Source: Paraphysomonas bandaiensis
Lineage: Eukaryota > Chrysophyceae
DNA length: 64,000 nt
Assembly: GCA_965644295.1 (NCBI GenBank)
Contig: CBFFRP010000192.1
Span: 1-64,000, forward strand
Direction of reading: 5' to 3'
Under the pieces are notes generated by a model that was not told the origin of the DNA, searched no databases, and was given only the letters and a program-made list of their open reading frames with translations. Made by a program: the position numbers and the translations under genes. Shown here one piece after another: positions 24,601 through 33,526 of this stretch; positions within the stretch are counted from its first letter, which is position 1; every line of letters starts with the position of its first letter.

Positions 24601-26858
24601 AATCGAATGACATTAGCAAGTCACATGCACGCGCAACGTCATTATTCGTACGTGATAGCGCGAATCTGGCCTGTGTTAAAGAAAACCCCATTGCAGTCAG
24701 CTCCAAAGCATTTTTCCGAACCTCGCCGGAAAATATCCGTAGAACACCAACTTCACCACTTTCAAGGGGTATAATGGGAAGGAAGTCCATCTCGTGGAAT
24801 GGATGCGTAGGGTCTATATCAGACAAACAGTATTTTAGCAAGAGTTTGCAAGCCTCAGGAGTGGGTACATACGATTCTGCTTGCTTGCCAGTTTGGTTAT
24901 TGGCACATTTACATCTGAGTGAATCTCTTATGAACCGGGGTGTTGCCAATAACTGACAAGCACCAGATTTTATCACACTCTCCCGCAAATTTGGTGAACA
25001 TGTTACCACAGGCTGTCCTGCTGCCAAAAGTACATTTGTCAGTGCGATCATATCATCATCGGACAGGCCTTGCTTGTGGTCCGGCAACATCACTGCGTGC
25101 CGTGTCTCAATCCAAAACGAGTTTTCTTCTCCAATCATACCGCCTGTTCCCAAAATAACGGGGTCGCGATGCTTACTAGATGAAAATATGCTCGATCGAG
25201 GCTTTTTCCGAGCTAATTCTGCGCTCTGTGTGGCAAGATTATTTATGACAACGTTAGAGTTTCTTCTGAGAAGACGCTCTGAGGCGGAGAGCGAAAGGGT
25301 TGCGAGTGCAACGTGTTTCCACGGTGCAGATAGAGAGGCTGATGGCCACAACGACTGATATGCATCAGAGAATCCCAGCACATCCCTGACTCGTAAGAGC
25401 AATCTGACGTACGAGGGACTCACAATATCACGCATCAATGATTCGTTCCAAAGCGCTCTGGTACGCCCATCTCCCTCCATATCAGACCCACCCTGCCACT
25501 GTGCCAACGGAAGTCAAGCATAAAAGGAATAGGCAAGTTTATAATCACAACACCCACCACATCTCTTCTATTAGAACTTAGTTCAAAGAAGCCGTTGACC
25601 ATGACAGGTAGGCCGGTCTGCACAGGCAAAGGAAGAAAACAGTACGCTAGGCCTGACGCATATTCTGTGGAAGAACAGGAAGCGGTGGAAGAGATACGAG
25701 CAGCTACCCCACCCCAAGGTACCAAGCGGAGGAATGCGTTGACCGGATCACATGCAATGCGCGCGCATTGCCCCCCCCCGCCCAGTTGATTACAAACCTC
25801 CCATGTCTCCTCGTACTTTTCCCCGCCGGAGCCGGAACACCTGATTACGAGAGAATAGTCCACTATGGCTTCTCTCATTGACGCTGCAGCAGGCATTCCA
25901 GCAGTAGAAATAAAATTTCCACTAGCAGCTGCACTAGATACACGAACAGCATCTCCAACATATGACCGCAATTCCCTCAACGAGGCTGTGGTGTTACTAA
26001 CTGCGGCTGAAAACAAGGGTACTGGCCGGACCTCCTCTTGCCCCCATATCTGGATATCGATACGTTCCACACTTTTGAGAAATAGAAGCATTGCAGAGGC
26101 TTCTATGCGCAGAGATCTAAGAAGAGATTCTACGTCGTATGTACTCATGACTCTCTTCGATAACAAGGAATCTTCAGCCTGCTTTGGGGTTCGCAATGGA
26201 ATACGGAAGAGAGTACCAGCATATGGCTCTGACCAATCCACCCCGTACGTCTGATAGGGAATAAACTGGTCCCGATAGCGACTCAAAACCTCCTTATTTG
26301 CTAAGAAATTAACCATCTTTCCAGGGTTCGAAGGGTTGACGTCCGGCAGGTATCTGGCCTGTACACTGTTACATACTATCGTTGCGTTACTCGGCAGCTT
26401 ACCTGTGGATCCAGCATTACCAAGTACGTGGAGCTAACAAAGCTAGGAAGTTCCGTCATATGGTAAACACTATTAAAACCAATACCAAATCTACCGATTT
26501 TAGACTTGGTGTCATTGCTTTTCTTCAGGGAATCACCTATTCGTTGTATTGATTGGAAATCCGTTTCGGTGAAAACAGCATCATTGTGTACAAGTAGTGA
26601 TGGTCCTTGAAATTCAACAAGAGATTGACTTGCAAGATAAGAGGACGGGTGTGTTCTTTTATCTAAACAAAAGGTTATTGTCTTTGCACCAGCATCATCA
26701 GCATTTTGAACAAGTTCCTAATTCAACACATGAGGAAAATCTAATTATAACTAATAAACCTTTAATATTGAGGTCCCTTCCGGGTAGTTGCGAAGAATAT
26801 TTCGAATAGATGCAGTCAGATCTACTTTCTGTCCAAAGTCGACCCCAAAAGCGGACAT
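9401..26858 (-). CDS. Giant sacsin-like protein with UBA and RING domains, 34 exons
   Basis: Start ATG 26858, stop 9401-9403. Exons (descending): 26858-26760, 26717-26403, 26358-25558, 25498-23866, 23822-21897, 21846-20807, 20760-20311, 20259-20060, 20012-19694, 19644-19508, 19458-19256, 19197-19069, 19014-15497, 15452-15282, 15236-15081, 15036-14962, 14905-14855, 14801-14682, 14626-14309, 14262-12680, 12627-12556, 12511-12442, 12394-12300, 12254-12083, 12033-11695, 11634-11512, 11453-11337, 11280-11156, 11097-11040, 10992-10963, 10910-10750, 10705-9835, 9775-9555, 9497-9401. They total 15,795 nt (5,264 residues) with every phase matching. Sacsins are very large cytosolic chaperone-like proteins with repeated Hsp90-type ATPase-fold modules; plant sacsin-like proteins also end in a C3HC4 RING. 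Seen here: ATPase-fold repeats near residues 34, 1592 and 3100, a UBA-like domain near 670, and a C-terminal RING. I infer a chaperone coupled to ubiquitin transfer. The small exons at 10.7-12.7 kb are the least certain. Confidence 0.85.
16230..17030 (-). other. Sacsin repeat 3, degenerate ATPase fold (domain)
   Basis: Within exon 13, LADYLGASAVHVIYDERTHP aligns with the N-box segment of repeats 1 and 2 but lacks the N and the DD pair. KRLNSAFVVTDCLQVLSGKQ aligns with the G-box segment but lacks the GxGxxS pattern; FDPCGQYLMG follows in the right place. The fold is recognisable, the ATP site is not. Confidence 0.7.
21190..21846 (-). other. Sacsin repeat 2, ATPase fold (domain)
   Basis: Exon 6 opens with ILSELIQNADDAGASVVRI, then PLQGPSLLVSND, GRFGLGFNSVYHLTDTPSF and YLVVFDPHTTFIPGT. 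All ATP-site signature residues are kept, so this copy looks catalytically competent. Confidence 0.88.
24608..24715 (-). other. UBA-like domain inside the sacsin-like protein
   Basis: Residues about 666-702 read ALELTAMGFSLTQARFAL then SRTNNDVARACDLLMSF. This has the MGF loop, the conserved AL of helix 2 and the A..LL of helix 3 of ubiquitin-associated domains. It lies in exon 4, between repeat 1 and repeat 2. By family it would bind ubiquitin. Confidence 0.75.
26190..26858 (-). other. Sacsin repeat 1, ATPase fold (domain)
   Basis: The N-box ELVQNADDAGAKTITF opens exon 2 and is followed by LVEFQGPSLLVHNDA, the G-box GRFGIGFNSVYHMTELPSF and, in exon 3, ARYLPDVNPSNPGKM. This is the canonical N-terminal sacsin module, with the N, DD and GxGxxS-type residues needed for ATP binding in the Hsp90 family. 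Confidence 0.9.
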
Positions 26859-27243
26859 ATTGCAACGTAAATCAAGCTGTCGTGTGCTCGTTGATTTCCA
26901 CAAACAAGTTCCGGTTCTTCACTTCTGTATGTCCGCAAGCATAAATAAACAATGCATTACTTCCTTTATATTCCTTCACAGATATGAATACATTGAACTG
27001 AGAACATGGTCATGTCTGACTGCTGTAATAAGTGGCATACTAAAAATAAGAACTGAATAATAGCAGTGTATAGACTTTTTCAACGAAGGAGCGCTGATGT
27101 TTTTTTGCACTGCACTTTTTTTTTCGAAAGTTGTAATAATTTTGCTTTCGTCCTTCTCACAGCACTCAACGTCACTCCATTAACAGGCTACCACAGGTGT
27201 CATATATGAGTCAATGGTAGAATAATGCCACCAATGCATTATC
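26859..27243. promoter_or_regulatory. Divergent promoter region, sacsin-like gene and small gene
   Basis: About 385 bp separate the ATG of the sacsin-like gene (minus) from the ATG of the small plus-strand gene. The stretch contains a T-rich block near 27100-27125. No TATA box or named site could be assigned; the role is inferred from the head-to-head layout. Confidence 0.3.
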
Positions 27244-27564
27244 ATGAGTAGTGTAATGACACTAGAACAGAGAAAAGGAAAGAGAAAGAGCCCTAGACTT
27301 CCAGAGAAGCAGCAATCTGTCCAGGTACAACATAACCCATATCTTTCATATTCATGACCAATTTACATAAAGAGCTAGTTGCAACCACTAAACAAAAAAA
27401 TAATGATGAAGGGACAAAATATTCCATTGCCAATTGTTAAGTTATTGATGCATCACTGCCTTGATTTGGGAAGCACGCCTGACTTCGCTCATGAAAATCT
27501 TACTATAGATGACAATATCACCCTCAAACATATTAAAAAGTTGTGGACAGAATATAAAGCATGA
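27244..27564 (+). CDS. Possible small two-exon gene, 88 residues
   Basis: Exon 1 (27244-27324) encodes a basic start, MSSVMTLEQRKGKRKSPRLP. It ends CAG|GTACAA, and a 54-bp intron ending AAGAGCTAG joins in phase to exon 2 (27379-27564), which ends with TGA. The intron length matches those of the neighbouring gene. The protein is short, Lys-rich and helical with no recognised domain. It could be a real gene, or the 5' end of the element whose transposase-like pieces lie further downstream. Confidence 0.35.
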
Positions 27565-28294
27565 GTTATGAAGAGAGAATGCATGTTGGTACGAATCACC
27601 CAAGAAAACGCCCCAGACACACGTTTGAACAGAATGAAGACGCTAAAGATTACCTTGATGAAATGTTGGAGATGATCGTAGCGTCAGCCCTAATCGGAAA
27701 CCATTCACAATAACATACATTTTGTTGAAATATTTTACGGATTATGACACAATTACGATTTATCAAAAATCTCGCGATTGACAGTAAGAGTTATGCGTGA
27801 TTGACAATTCAGCTAGATTTGTAAATAGCATATTTTTTATTTCGTAGAAGAGAACGCTACCGAATTGGTGTCATATATACTTCAAGTTATTACATTAATT
27901 TCTTAATTCAAATCACTTCACGTAAGTAGTGTTAATTCTTAATGCATACTACATAATGAAAACAATTTCCTAACAATCAATTAATTCTGCATGCAGGCAG
28001 CAACGTCAAAATTGTCTCTGCATAAGTCAAAATGATGATATGCCTGTAAACCCCCCGGCTGCCTAATGCTGTAGTGTCTAAATGCAAAATTTATTAGTGT
28101 TGAGTGGTATAGTCGAGTGCTTACTCGGTCACAGGTTGAATTATAGCTGCCATCATAAGCACTTATTCAGGCCCTCTTCCAATAAATGCCATCAGCTCTT
28201 TCGAGACGACGCAATCTCACAGGTATAGTCGGATCCACTGATAGATGTCTGTATTCGTTCCTGTACTATATATGTATGTATATATGGATTCATG
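27565..28294. other. No supported gene
   Basis: AT-rich DNA. A short in-frame stretch at 27559-27712 (MSYEERMHVGTNHPRKRPRH...) could be a further exon of the small gene but lacks clear splice sites. From 27720 to 28290 nothing is recognised. Confidence 0.3.
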
Positions 28295-28713
28295 GTGATT
28301 GAGCGCGGAGTTATTTCTCCTCACTTATGTGAGTTGATGGATTAATGAGGTGAAACTCCTCAGCGTGCTCCCTCCCAGGGTTAATGGCAGGTAGATGATT
28401 GGCAGCGTAGCTTCTGCTTAGATCGTCCCAGTCCCTGGCTTGGTTGAACCTGTGCTCTCATCATTGAAACTGTATATATAATTGTTCTCATACAATTGTT
28501 TATTGATGTTGTCTATGTATGTATAAATATTCGTGGTGATTGAGCGCGGAGTTATTTCTCCTCACTTATGTGAGTTGATGAATTAATGAGGTGCAACTCC
28601 TCAGCGTGCTCCCTCCCAGGGTTAATGGCAGGTAGATGATTGGCAGCGTAGCTTCTGCTTAGATCGTTCCAGTCCCTGGCTTGGTTGAACCTGTGCTCTC
28701 ATCATTGAAACTG
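28295..28713. repeat. Tandem duplication, two 178-bp copies, 240-bp period
   Basis: 28295-28472 and 28535-28713 differ at only a few bases. Each starts GTGATTGAGCGCGGAG and ends CATCATTGAAACTG; TA-rich DNA fills the spacers. Inside, CTCCTCACTTATGTGAG and AATGAGG...CTCCTC can pair, so each copy may fold. It is non-coding. It could be a small-RNA gene duplicated in tandem, a SINE-like unit, or the subterminal repeats of the element that follows. Confidence 0.7.
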
Positions 28714-28849
28714 ATATAGATATATATATATATTGAAGCATTTTCCTTATATATTTTGCTTCTACTGTATTTTACAATTTATGACGTCGACGTTATAGCT
28801 AATCCTGCTCTCCGTAGATACTGTAGCCTTGGAGGGCCACGCAGATGCA

Positions 28850-30740
28850 ATTACGAGATCAGCATGTTGCCAGAATATGTGTCTACTCCGAACCCTCGGT
28901 TATGAACAAGGAAAGATGTTGGTGTTTGAGTCCCTTAAAGGTCGAGATTCAATGAATCGTGCAGGACGAAGGGATCACATCCGTCAGATACTAGATACCT
29001 GTATATAGTGTCTCGACACTCAGATTCCGGTTATTGCAAAATGGAATGGAAGATTGGAGACAACTTAAGATGAAGGCACGGGTATCTGGCGTATGCAAGG
29101 ATTGTTTTTGTAATGTGTATGGTGTGTCACCATCACATGTTGATATGGTTGTTCGTGAACTCAAAACTGGCACGACAAACTCGTCACAAGTATTCTCAGA
29201 CCACAGTACTTCTCCTCTTGCTGTACTTGCCGGATTGAGAAGAGTTGCGAAGCCTTTTGGTATTCATTTGACCAAGCGTGGCTGCTGCGAAACTACCCAA
29301 CAGCCCCGTGGTGAGTAGATTTTTAAAATTATATTGGACGTGTTGTCTGCATTTGTAATTATATTATGTATAATGTAGTTTATGTCACAGTAATAATGTA
29401 CTACGTTTAGGTTCTATCTGCATACGGATGGATGCTAGATCATTTCAAGCTGGTGGGTGATTATCAACCTAACCTAGGAGGAGAAATCCATTTAGAGCCC
29501 CGACATATTGTTGAAATTACAGAGAGTACACGCTGGACCTGCAGCACGCTGAGATACCTGCAGTTTCTGTTGATCAATTTGCATCGATTTGGACCAACTG
29601 CCTGCCATATGTGAAAATCCGAGAGTTCAAAGCAGTTACTGGTAAATGTCAATGCTGTGCTGACCTAAGCACACTGCGACGTACTCACAAGTCACAAATG
29701 GACAGGGAGTATGTCACCACGATGCATGCACTGCACCGCAGTGCATACATGGGGGAACGGGCGGCCTATGCGGAGCGTCGGCACAAAGCGATTATGCAAA
29801 AGTCGAGTTTTATGTCGTGCATATCAGATGGAATGGCCCAGAATCATTGCATTCTTCCACATTTTGGGAATCAAAACAGTTGGGGGGCAGATAGTCTGCC
29901 GCAGCATCTTCAAGGAGTACTTAATCATAATCGAGGAATTATCATCTACCGTACGTTTCATACAGTGTTAACAACTGTTCAAATGTGGCGATGCATTGTT
30001 TTCTAGATACTTTACAGAAAACTATCAACGCGGAGGGTAAATTGCCGGATACTGTTTTCTATCAAATTGATGGAGGTCCAGAAAACACAGCGTATTGTTG
30101 GTTTGCACTCTGTGAATTGATTGTAGCACGACGTCTGTGTAAGCGTTTAGTGTTGACTCGACTAATGGTGGGGCATACGCACGAAGATATTGATTCTAAG
30201 TATGGTACTTTGTGGAAGAAAATAAGGTACGACGCAATATGAACTCTTACTTTACGTTGTCTTTGTGTTAATATGTATGTCCAGATCCAAATACGTGTAC
30301 ACCCCCCACAACAGTACAAAGATCACATTGAATCTGCACTGTCGACAAAGAAATCACGCTGCATTGTGGAAGATCTTTTCGCGATTCCAGACTACAAGAA
30401 ACTATTGGACGCTCACACAGACAGACGGTTAAACGCCCAAATTAAGGGTAAGAAGACAAGCCAAAAAATAGAGGCTGAGTGGAAGAAGGTTCAAAAACAG
30501 TGGAAGCGGATTGGTTTGAGACATGAATCGTTTCATTTGCCAGATTCAGACCTTTTCAGTCAATATCCAACATTAGAGCTGCGACGGCTAACGCTCCTGA
30601 GCATATTTCTTTGTCGTGACAAGTGTTCAATGATGGTAAAACTAGAGTCCCACTCATTATATCACCACTCTTTTGAATATATCCCGTTAAATCTATATCA
30701 ACTACACTATCTTTTATATTTGTATTATATAGTCTAATGC
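28850..30740 (+). pseudogene. Transposase-like gene with VGHTHEDID signature (DUF7869-type), decayed
   Basis: In order on the plus strand: a Cys-containing stretch with GRDSMNRAGRRDHIRQIL near 28935; VCKDCFCNVYGVS (about 29090); DYQPNLGGEIHLEPRHI (29460-29510); FASIWTNCLPYVKIREF with a CQCC knuckle (29580-29660); SFMSCISDGMAQNHCILPHF (29805-29870); FYQIDGGPENTAYCW (30058-30100); LMVGHTHEDIDSKYG (30165-30205). This is the layout of a widespread eukaryotic family that I know as DUF7869, seen mostly in repeat-rich genomes. Frames change near 29518 (a missing base in the expected EIYREY) and near 29945. Intron-like gaps occur at about 29308-29411 and 30226-30283. I take it as a transposon-derived, probably dead gene. 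Confidence 0.6.
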
Positions 30741-30836
30741 ATTAAAAACTGTATTTGATCTTTTCGGTTTAGGGTAAACACTCATGATAATATATATTTA
30801 TACTATATAATTATTTATAACATATATATATATACA

Positions 30837-31631
30837 ATGTCATTAACTTCTATTATCAACATTGCTAATCACATTAATAAATATAATGTCGTTCAAGGTA
30901 ATACAAACACACAATACCAAACAAATGTTACTTTTCCTACATCATTTACAGGGCTTCCAACTGCTTTTAATGGTCAAGATGTTTTTGATACTCATATTAC
31001 TAAGTCTTATTCTGGTGGAAGTGGTTCAACTGCTTACGCTAATGGAGATTATAACTTAATTTGTTCTTCATATGGTAAATCTGGAGCCGATCCTTTGAAT
31101 TCATGCAATTTATTATTTGATGATAGTAATGAGACGTTCTGGGGAAATAACAGAAACAATACCGGACCAAATGGTATTGACAATTACAGAGATGGCGTTT
31201 TTCATGCTATGCCTTCTGGTGAAGCTTATGATGATACAACAGGTAATTACATTGGTAGCAATGGAACAGATTATTATTTTTCAACTACATATGATACATC
31301 ACAATCAATAGCTGGCGAATGGGTTCAAGTTCAATTACCTTATAAAATTCGTTTAACATCTATATCAACTCAAGAAAGAAGCACACCACAAGAGAGAACA
31401 ATGAAAGCATGTTATATATTAGGTTCTGATGATGGCACAACTTGGAATTATATTGATGATGTAGCATTTCCAGCCACTCAAGATTCAACTTTGTTCACTG
31501 AAGCAGTTACAACAACTAAAAGATATTCAATTATAAGAATTGTTATTGCCTCAGCAGGTTATATTATGTTCAATACTATCAATTTTAGATTAACAGGTGA
31601 TACATGGAGTTTAGATTCAACAACTGAATGA
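30837..31631 (+). CDS. Virus-like 264-residue protein with discoidin-like C-terminal half
   Basis: An intact, intronless ATG frame of 264 codons, clearly richer in A and T than the host exons around it. The sequence is rich in Asn, Thr, Ser, Gly and Tyr, with no signal peptide or membrane segment. Residues about 155-260 (GEWVQVQLPYKIRLTSISTQ, ACYILGSDDGTTWNYIDDV, YSIIRIVIA) follow the beta pattern of F5/8 type C (discoidin-like) domains: a Trp near the start, a surface loop, then G-S-D-D-G-x-x-W. Proteins of this style occur in large DNA viruses of protists as surface or fibre proteins. An 8-bp hairpin follows the stop. I infer a captured viral gene or a young insertion; an unknown host gene is the alternative. 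Confidence 0.6.
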   Translation: MSLTSIINIANHINKYNVVQGNTNTQYQTNVTFPTSFTGLPTAFNGQDVFDTHITKSYSGGSGSTAYANGDYNLICSSYGKSGADPLNSCNLLFDDSNETFWGNNRNNTGPNGIDNYRDGVFHAMPSGEAYDDTTGNYIGSNGTDYYFSTTYDTSQSIAGEWVQVQLPYKIRLTSISTQERSTPQERTMKACYILGSDDGTTWNYIDDVAFPATQDSTLFTEAVTTTKRYSIIRIVIASAGYIMFNTINFRLTGDTWSLDSTTE

Positions 31632-31643
31632 TAAGTTCAAGCA

Positions 31644-31667
31644 TTTCTTTATCATACTTTAAAGAAA
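31644..31667 (+). terminator. 3' hairpin after the virus-like ORF
   Basis: TTTCTTTA and TAAAGAAA form a perfect 8-bp stem around an 8-base loop, 13 bp past the TGA, followed by AT-rich DNA. In mimivirus-like viruses transcripts end at such palindromes; here this is only an inference. Confidence 0.4.
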
Positions 31668-31739
31668 GGAGCCGATTTTTTAAAACTATTTTATATATTG
31701 TTTGTTGCGTGTAGTTTGTTTAATCTTCTTTTCATTTCC

Positions 31740-31940
31740 TTTACAACACCAACATCAACACCACACCATCATCAACACCATCACCATCATCAACACCATT
31801 GCCACTTGTGTTACTACACCATTGCCACTTGTGTTACTACACCATCACCATTACTACACCATTACCACTTGTGTTACTACACCATTATCACTTGTGTTAC
31901 TACACCATTACCACATGTGTTACTACACCATTACAACTCT
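31740..31940. repeat. CAC/CATCA simple repeat and 23-bp minisatellite
   Basis: 31740-31800 is built of CACCATCATCAA-type triplets. From about 31798 to 31935 a 23-bp unit (CATTGCCACTTGTGTTACTACAC) is repeated about six times with small changes and one shortened copy. It ends directly at the border of repeat A. Frames through it are low-complexity artefacts. Confidence 0.8.
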
Positions 31941-32517
31941 GCAATGGAACTCAGGTTGGGACCTGAGAGCCAAACTCTAAATAAGCTAAAACTCGCTTTA
32001 AGAGAGAGAATGTTGCTTATTATTAACCTATACTACTTCTGCAGTACTAAATGCTTCTCGGCACCCCAAGAAACTAAAGCACAACTCACCAGCTATGCAG
32101 TTCAGTACTAAACAGAAAAGTGACGAGCTACAACAACCAACAAAGAGAGAACAAGCTTAACTAAAAAGAATGACGATGCGCTTGGGCGTTGACAGCCACA
32201 CAGTGACTAAATCCAAATTTTCTGCGAAGGAGTGACGATATTTATGAATGTTCTTGGAGAATTCTTCTTCTTCATACTCTACACATTAATGTATGGACTC
32301 TGCCGTATACACTCTCAACTGCTGCTCATCTAAACGATAATGGACACTCGACCAATCAGCATTGAGAATAGGGAAAGCATTGGTTCAGTATTCGCTTCCT
32401 GTATTTATACAGTGTAGGGTACAGTATACTGATACTGTATACCTGCGAGTGATATAGACGCATACATACGATAGAGGAATACTGCAAATACATCATATAC
32501 AGTGTATACGGTATACA
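31941..32517 (-). repeat. LTR-like repeat A, copy 2 (inverted)
   Basis: Reverse complement of 1-578. On the minus strand it begins TGTATACC and ends TTCCATTGCA. The left flank is the minisatellite; the right flank (GTGCGGTTGC) does not repeat the left, so no target-site duplication is evident. Confidence 0.65.
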
Positions 32518-33289
32518 GTGCGGTTGCTGAGAGGAGATGCAGCTCGCTCAACTGCCATCTTAATATGATTGCAGCACACATACCGAACATACTTATTAGC
32601 GAGCAGATTATCGTGAAAATTGAACAATATGTCCAGAGATGCATTACCATTGTACTCGCTAAAGACCACTGCTTCTTCAATTGCCGATATAGAGTACGAG
32701 GCGATATAGTATATTGACTGTGCAGCATCAGTACGAGGGTCCACACAGTGTGATGATCAAATGGAAGGTTCCGTAAAATCATGTAATCAGTACGTACAGT
32801 CATGGCAGGTGATATATAGGTCCTTCTTCCAGACAGAGGTGGTCTATGGCAACCCTTAGTCACCATTAATTGGAAATGGATATATGCACCACACAGAGGC
32901 ACATAATAACGGTAAAGTAGCCGCAGACACATCCACTGACTGCAGGAAAAGCACGTATACACTGTTTACGTACTATAGGTGATTGTAGAAGCTACATATG
33001 TGCATTTACAGGCTACTGGTTGAATATAGAGCCATGTACACATATATACCATATATTAGGGTAAGGATACAACATATATATATATTCTGTAGAAGGGTCA
33101 CAACCTATACATATATGTGTGGGTGAAAGAGAGAAACTAGGTTAGTATGTACGCATATATATATGTATACATCCAAACTGTAATAATAATAACTCTTCAA
33201 AAGAATTATATATCACAGCCCAGCATATAGAATAGAAGATAGTGCTGATGATTATAAACCTGCTTTAAACCTGCACAGGTTTACAACTC
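32518..33289. other. No supported gene; TA-rich
   Basis: A minus-strand frame (32493-32744) and a longer one (32405-32962) run partly into repeat A and show no domain. From 32990 the DNA is dominated by TATATA and GTATAC words. Probably old element DNA. Confidence 0.35.
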
Positions 33290-33396
33290 TGTCATTTTGG
33301 CATTGGCTTTTTATAACATAAACTAGTATAATAAATTTTATTTTATAACTTTTTCTAATTTTCATAAAAGCCAAAATGCCAGAAAGCCAAAATCAT
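33290..33396. repeat. Imperfect inverted repeat, MITE-like hairpin
   Basis: TTTGGCATTGGCTTTTTAT near 33295-33313 pairs imperfectly with ATAAAAGCCAAAATGCCAG near 33364-33382, around a loop made almost only of A and T. The unit lies in a 240-bp block of extreme AT content. Size and form fit a miniature inverted-repeat element, but no target duplication was seen. Confidence 0.4.
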
Positions 33397-33526
33397 ATTT
33401 TAATTTTATTATAAGATAATTATTTAATATTATATAAAGTAATTAATTTTTATATAAAGTATAGTATTATTAATATTATTATATAAGATAATTATTATAG
33501 AGTAAAAAGGAAGAGTAAGAAAACGA

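Noticed and set aside
24162-24956. 264-codon plus-strand frame
   Set aside because: It mirrors exon 4 of the sacsin-like gene; the minus strand has sacsin similarity and splice sites, the plus frame has neither.
28295-28713. tRNA or C/D snoRNA in the tandem 178-bp units
   Set aside because: GGTTGAACC resembles a B box and TTGATGA a C box, but no cloverleaf, A box or properly placed D box could be built.
31740-31940. CRISPR array
   Set aside because: Units are contiguous with no spacers; it is a minisatellite in eukaryotic DNA.
31698-32111. His/Thr-rich frames
   Set aside because: Translations of the CAC/CATCA simple repeat and the 23-bp minisatellite running into repeat A.
31941-32517. Full retroelement attached to repeat A
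   Set aside because: No primer-binding site, polypurine tract or pol frame is found beside either copy.
32405-32962. 185-codon minus-strand frame
   Set aside because: Half of it is repeat A sequence and the rest is low-complexity with no domain.
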